The position numbers and the translations under genes were made by a program. Below the pieces are notes generated by a model. That model was not told the DNA's origin and ran no database searches. It saw only the letters and a program-made list of their open reading frames with translations. A stretch of 64,000 bases of DNA from Virgibacillus sp. MSJ-26 (GTDB lineage Bacteria > Bacillota > Bacilli > Bacillales > Amphibacillaceae). The DNA is taken from the NCBI RefSeq assembly GCF_018918075.1, contig NZ_JAHLPW010000015.1, positions 43,791 through 107,790 on the forward strand. The letters are read 5' to 3'. Below are positions 60,279-64,000 of this stretch, in pieces. Position 1 is the stretch's first letter. Each line of letters opens with the position of its first letter.

Positions 60279-60416
60279 TCAATATCTTTCCAATAGTTTT
60301 TTCATAAAAATAATATCGCCTAAATTATTGGTACTAAAGGGTTTATTCAATATTAATCCCAATTGTAGTACAATAAGTAAAACAATAGTCATCCAATATT
60401 TATCTTTACTCATCAT
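60279..60416 (-). CDS. 45-residue single-pass membrane protein
   Basis: MMSKDKYWMTIVLLIVLQLG followed by LILNKPFSTNNLGDIIFMKK and LLERY has one N-terminal membrane helix and a polar tail. GGGAG lies seven bases upstream of the first ATG on the minus strand. It faces rlmCD across a terminator. No family is recognised. Confidence 0.55.
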   Translation of the reverse strand: MMSKDKYWMTIVLLIVLQLGLILNKPFSTNNLGDIIFMKKLLERY

Positions 60417-60968
60417 TTCTTTTCTCCCGTATTCTTTGCTCCATTATATTTCGGGAATCTTTATTTTAACTCTGAAAAAAAGGTGAAAAAACAGGCGAAA
60501 AAGGCCCGAAAAACGGCCATTTTTGAACCGAAAAAGTGTGAAAATGGTGGTTCCGTAGCAAAACTTTATTTTAACTCGAACGGTGGAATGCGGGTTGGAG
60601 GGGGGAGATTTCGGTGATGTTAATTGTTACGGCACATAGTTGTGAAAATAAATTTAGTTTAGTTTATAATATTCCAATGTAAAGTGAAGGTTAGGAAAGA
60701 AGAAAGAAATAGTACGGAAACTATCGAAAGGATTTACGGGTAAAAGCATATATGATTTAGAACGTTGTCATTTCTATAAGCTCTTTGAGAGTGTTAAATG
60801 GTCCAGACTACTTGCAAATATAGAATGAGAATGAATTCACTTTCGGGTCAACATTAACAACGTAAACAAAAATCACTCAGCACATAATATGTTGAGTGAT
60901 TTTTATTTTTCATTTTTAATCAATAGGTAAGAATATAGTCTTACATTGCTTGATGTCTATTAATAATT
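60417..60968. other. Intergenic region with short repeats
   Basis: No gene is visible. The motif TTTATTTTAACTC occurs at about 60457 and 60563, and its complement GTTAAAATAAACATT (or TTAAAATAAACATT) at about 60145 and 60181, so the motif flanks the small gene on both sides in inverted orientation. A hairpin AACAACGTAAACAAAAATCACTCAGCACATAATATGTTGAGTGATTTTTATTTT (60855-60910, arms ATCACTCA/TGAGTGAT) resembles a terminator reading rightward. Confidence 0.45.
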
Positions 60969-61937
60969 TTATGGAACTATGACTATTCTTTTCCCCTGAA
61001 AGTCCGTTCGCTTCCATGTGCTTTCGATATCTTTCAGTGGAACCTTTTCAATGTCCATTTTTAACTTATTTTCCCTGAGCCATTCCCAAACTTGGTTTGT
61101 ACTCTCATTTATCGCCTCAGGAGTCATACCAGCGGATGCTCCAATAATCTCCAGACCAGAATTTCTAAGTGAACTAGCAGGTAGAGAAATCGTTTCCCCT
61201 ACTGCTTCTCCAATTTGTACAAGACGTATCCTGTTACCTACATATCCAATTTCATCAGGAATTAGTGTATTGATAAGCGTTTCTGTAGGATGCCCCCATA
61301 GGAAATCGAGAATGACATCATAGCCATCTTTTGCTTCCTTTTTGAATGAATCGGAAAGCTGACCTTTGGGTTGCTTGAGATTAATAACTGCATCTGCCCC
61401 AAGATCCATGATTTGTTTTAATGAATCAGGATTGCGGCCAGTACCAATGATTCGACCTGCACCAAGTAGTTTTGCTATTTGCACAGCAAGTTTTCCCGCC
61501 ACTCCTGTAGCTCCGTTTATTAGGACTGTTTCCCCCTTCTGAAGTTTTGCACCCCATTTAAGTGGAAATAAAGATGTTAAAGCAGATGCAGGAAGTACCG
61601 CTGCTGTTGCGGCATCAATGCCTTCAGGGATTGGAACAGTATGAGTTTTTGGAACAACTGTCTTTTCTGCCATCGCTCCATACGGGGCTTTTGTACCTCC
61701 AAATCCGACAAGTTTCCCATCGGTTAGTTCACCTATTCCATCGAAACCTACAATTGCAGGAAGCTCAGTAAGAAATTGATTACTTGCAAAATGTTTCCCC
61801 TCTGCCATCATTTTATCAACATTTTCAAACCCAACTGCTTTAACCTTGATGAGAACCTCTTCCTGAGTAGGACTAGGATCAGGAAAATCCTCATAACGAG
61901 GCACTTCTCCGAATTTGTATAATACGGCAGCTTTCAT
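60969..61937 (-). CDS. Zinc-independent MDR-family NADPH oxidoreductase
   Basis: The 322-residue quinone-oxidoreductase-like protein has the GroES-like N-terminal domain (GFDGIGELTDGK) and a Rossmann domain with NGATGVAGKLAVQIAKLLGA. The Cys/His zinc ligands of alcohol dehydrogenases are absent. It is likely to reduce quinones or reactive carbonyls. ATG follows GGGAGGAG on the minus strand. The divergent TetR gene and two operators in its promoter suggest repression relieved by a small molecule. Confidence 0.85.
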   Translation of the reverse strand: MKAAVLYKFGEVPRYEDFPDPSPTQEEVLIKVKAVGFENVDKMMAEGKHFASNQFLTELPAIVGFDGIGELTDGKLVGFGGTKAPYGAMAEKTVVPKTHTVPIPEGIDAATAAVLPASALTSLFPLKWGAKLQKGETVLINGATGVAGKLAVQIAKLLGAGRIIGTGRNPDSLKQIMDLGADAVINLKQPKGQLSDSFKKEAKDGYDVILDFLWGHPTETLINTLIPDEIGYVGNRIRLVQIGEAVGETISLPASSLRNSGLEIIGASAGMTPEAINESTNQVWEWLRENKLKMDIEKVPLKDIESTWKRTDFQGKRIVIVP

Positions 61938-61970
61938 GTTTTTTCTCCTCCCTGGCTATAATATTTTTTA

Positions 61971-62000
61971 TTGAACAGTGTTCAATTGAACTGTGTTCAG
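61971..62000. promoter_or_regulatory. Two adjacent TetR-type operators
   Basis: TTGAACAGTGTTCAA (61971-61985, perfect 7+1+7 palindrome apart from its centre) is followed directly by TTGAACTGTGTTCAG (61986-62000). On the minus strand TTGAAC and TATTAT, 16 bp apart, form the reductase promoter and overlap them. Confidence 0.85.
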
Positions 62001-62124
62001 TATAAAAGAATTTATGATATAATGTCAAGTAGATAAATTTATTTGTTTTATAATATTTTCAATGAATTCTTCTATTTCTTCATAAAAGTGGTGTTAAGAA
62101 TTAAGTATTGGGGGGAGAAGTTAG

Positions 62125-62724
62125 ATGTCTTTGAGAAAGGAACAAATTATTGAAGAAGCTCTACAACTGCTTAATGAAAGTGGTCTTGAAGGTGTAACAC
62201 TAAGAAAACTGGCAAAAAGATTAGAAGTTTATGCTTCGGCTTTATATTGGCATTTTAAAAATAAAGAGGCACTGGTAAACGGAATGGCTGAAACTATATT
62301 ACAGATGGAGTTTTCAGAAATACAGCCACGAAGGGATGATGAGCCATGGCAAGATTGGCTTATGTTAATTTTTAATAGGTTACGTAAAGCGTTGCTCTCA
62401 TATAAAGATGGGGGAAGGGTCGTCGCTGGGACTCATTTATCATTAACAATGGCAAAAATATCAGAAGAAGCTATAAAAACACTTTTAAATACTGGTATGA
62501 GTCTACACCAATCTCGCTTGCTTGTTCTGACAGCAACCCGCTACACGTTCGGTCATGTTATCGAGGAGCAAAACTCCCCATCTACCGAGCTCATGGAAGG
62601 CTTTGATACAGAACAATTTAAAAAGAACCATCCCTTAATGATCGAAGCCATAGAAGAGTACTTTGCTGCAGATCGAACAGTTGATGATCTTTTTAATGAT
62701 GGTTTGAAAACTATAATTAGGTAG
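62125..62724 (+). CDS. TetR-family transcriptional regulator
   Basis: The 199-residue protein has the TetR helix-turn-helix (GLEGVTLRKLAKRLEVYASA followed by LYWHFKNKEALVNGM, residues 20-55) and a C-terminal ligand domain of the tetracycline-repressor type (THLSLTMAKISEEAIKTLL). It is divergent from the reductase gene and probably binds the GAACA/TGTTC operators between them, repressing both. GGGGGAGAAG precedes ATG. Ligand unknown. Confidence 0.88.
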   Translation: MSLRKEQIIEEALQLLNESGLEGVTLRKLAKRLEVYASALYWHFKNKEALVNGMAETILQMEFSEIQPRRDDEPWQDWLMLIFNRLRKALLSYKDGGRVVAGTHLSLTMAKISEEAIKTLLNTGMSLHQSRLLVLTATRYTFGHVIEEQNSPSTELMEGFDTEQFKKNHPLMIEAIEEYFAADRTVDDLFNDGLKTIIR

Positions 62725-62862
62725 TAAGTTTGGGTTTCTATGTACAAACAATTCCACTTAGTTTGTGGCACTCCGGGATAACTGGACGGAGGGCTATAGT
62801 TCTGAAAAGGATTTAAAAAAGGTAATATACTAGGAAGCAACAATAAATGGGAGGTAGAGTAA

Positions 62863-63498
62863 ATGCAATACGGTCCAAACCCGAAGGATCTATATCCTAA
62901 TGAGGCAATTAAAAGTATCTGTTTTATAAAGAATACAGTTACCAGGCCTAGTATAAGTGTGGGAGATTACAGCTACTATGATGATGTTAATGGAGCTGAA
63001 AATTTTGAAGAACATGTCACACATCATTATGATTTTCTTGGTGATAAGCTAATTATCGGTAAGTTCTGTGCGATTGCTAAAGGGATAGAATTTATTATGA
63101 ATGGTGCAAATCATCGGATGAACTCTGTAACGACCTATCCCTTTAATATTATTGGTAATGGCTGGGAAAAAGCAACACCGTCACTTGAAAATCTACCATT
63201 TAAAGGAGACACAGTGGTTGGCAATGATGTATGGATTGGGCAAAATGTAACAGTAATGCCAGGCGTTCATATAGGAGATGGAGCCATCATTGCAGCCAAT
63301 TCTGTAGTAGTAAAGGATGTACCAGCTTATCATATTGTAGGTGGGAATCCAATCAGGATTATTAAGAAGAGGTTTGATGATGAATTGATTGACTATTTAC
63401 TTAAACTAAAATGGTGGGACTGGCCACCTGAGAAGATCTTTTCTAATCTTGAAATACTTTGTAGTTCTGATTTAAACAGAATTAAAACTATTAATTAA
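62863..63498 (+). CDS. Xenobiotic acetyltransferase, Vat/CatB-like hexapeptide family
   Basis: The 211-residue left-handed beta-helix protein has GKFCAIAKGIEFIMNGANHR with the catalytic His, the WIGQNVTVMPGVHIGDGAII hexapeptide repeats and the C-terminal NPIRIIKKRFDDELIDYLLK plus LKWWDW. This is the pattern of streptogramin A (Vat) and type B chloramphenicol acetyltransferases. Actual drug activity cannot be read from sequence; many chromosomal homologues exist. GGGAGGTAGAG precedes ATG. Confidence 0.87.
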   Translation: MQYGPNPKDLYPNEAIKSICFIKNTVTRPSISVGDYSYYDDVNGAENFEEHVTHHYDFLGDKLIIGKFCAIAKGIEFIMNGANHRMNSVTTYPFNIIGNGWEKATPSLENLPFKGDTVVGNDVWIGQNVTVMPGVHIGDGAIIAANSVVVKDVPAYHIVGGNPIRIIKKRFDDELIDYLLKLKWWDWPPEKIFSNLEILCSSDLNRIKTIN

Positions 63499-63746
63499 CT
63501 ATCAGATTGTTTGAGTAGCGTTTGAGGGTGATAATTAATTACTCTAATTCCCAAACGATGTTTATGAATTAGGAAAAATAAGCATTTACGATTGCCTGTG
63601 AAAAAGAGGTTTACTATACAATTTGAAAAAGAAAATCAAACTTAATTTAAAACCAATGTAAATTCGGCTGGATCAATAGTGATTCGGTCTTTTTCTCTAT
63701 CCCCAATATCTCTTTAACTCTATATTTAATCCTTTATTCCACCCTA

Positions 63747-63774
63747 TTGACAAGAATTAAGAAAGTATTATAAT
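63747..63774 (+). promoter_or_regulatory. Strong sigma-A promoter
   Basis: TTGACA (63747) and TATAAT (63769) are separated by 16 bp; both boxes match the consensus exactly. Confidence 0.8.
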
Positions 63775-63839
63775 GGGATTAATTGAACGGCCAATCAAAA
63801 AAATGATTATATAACCAAGTTTGGGAGGTGTGAATATTC

Positions 63840-64000
63840 ATGGAAGATAAACAATCCTTTATAGCAGAGGCTAGAAGAGAAGGGGTCCTACCAACAAAAC
63901 GCGGAAAACATACGCTAAGCAAAATTCGACATAAAGAAAGCCGATTTTCCTACGTTAAGGAATCCTCGGCTTTTATTTTATTGGTTAAGAGGGCGCAGGG
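63840..64000 (+). CDS. Short basic protein, incomplete at window end
   Basis: ATG 63840 follows GGGAGGTG and opens a frame reading MEDKQSFIAEARREGVLPTK, then RGKHTLSKIRHKES, that runs to the window edge. A terminator-like hairpin lies inside the frame (63938-63978). The first 35 residues are basic and polar. No family is recognised. It may be a small gene or an attenuated leader. Confidence 0.45.
   Translation, partial: MEDKQSFIAEARREGVLPTKRGKHTLSKIRHKESRFSYVKESSAFILLVKRAQ
63938..63978 (+). terminator. Terminator-like hairpin inside the last open frame
   Basis: AAAGCCGATTTTCC pairs with GGAATCCTCGGCTTT, followed by TATTTT. Confidence 0.65.

Overview
The window is chromosomal DNA of a low-GC Gram-positive bacterium of the Bacillaceae. 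The evidence is GGAGG-type ribosome binding sites, frequent TTG and GTG starts, purine riboswitches, and a backbone gene order that I recognise from Bacillus subtilis: yeaC-yeaD-yebA-guaA-pbuG, the pur operon, yerA-yerB-yerC-pcrB-pcrA-ligA-camS, an opuE/putP-type proline symporter, gatCAB, dgkB and rlmCD. Acidic lipoproteins and the proline uptake gene would suit a salt-tolerant or alkaliphilic organism, but that is inference; I cannot name the species.

Layout. 0.4-6.5 kb: a MoxR ATPase, DUF58 protein and membrane transglutaminase operon, then guaA. 6.6-11.4 kb: an accessory insertion with an AbiE-like toxin-antitoxin pair (toxin frameshifted), a lipoprotein, an ABC-F ribosome protection protein behind a complete ribosome-mediated attenuator, and a type I toxin-antitoxin locus. 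11.7-13.3 kb: a purine riboswitch and pbuG. 13.5-24.7 kb: accessory and metabolic genes (two HAD phosphatases, a GNAT, an M29-like peptidase homologue lacking metal ligands, tatA, small membrane proteins, an MFS transporter, msrA, MOSC, UPF0316, SDR) with remnants of the type I toxin-antitoxin locus. 24.7-36.9 kb: the pur operon behind a PurBox-like site, a promoter and a purine riboswitch. 37.3-47.0 kb: yerA to camS. 47.2-52.3 kb: proline/P5C genes (rocA, putP) around an NprR-like regulator and a small exported peptide gene. 52.7-60.1 kb: gatCAB, dgkB, an Asp-box protein, rlmCD. 60.3-64 kb: a small membrane protein, a divergent MDR reductase/TetR pair with two operators, and a Vat-like acetyltransferase.

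The most striking observation is in the purine operon. The usual block purC-purS-purQ is absent: purB is followed after 26 bp by purL. PurF has no N-terminal nucleophile cysteine and also carries changes at the conserved Arg and Asn of the glutaminase site, while its PRPP site and iron-sulfur cysteines are kept. PurL carries Ser in place of the conserved second His of the SHNHPSA motif. Loss of PurQ/PurS and of the PurF glutaminase site together suggest that the two glutamine-dependent steps of IMP synthesis now run on free ammonia, or that the pathway has been repurposed or is decaying. PurC must be encoded elsewhere if the pathway works.

A second theme is structural DNA: five intergenic tandem arrays, different in sequence, all with a 51-52 bp unit containing a dyad, and three copies of a widespread Bacillaceae-type interspersed repeat, two of them placed between the pur riboswitch terminator and purE.
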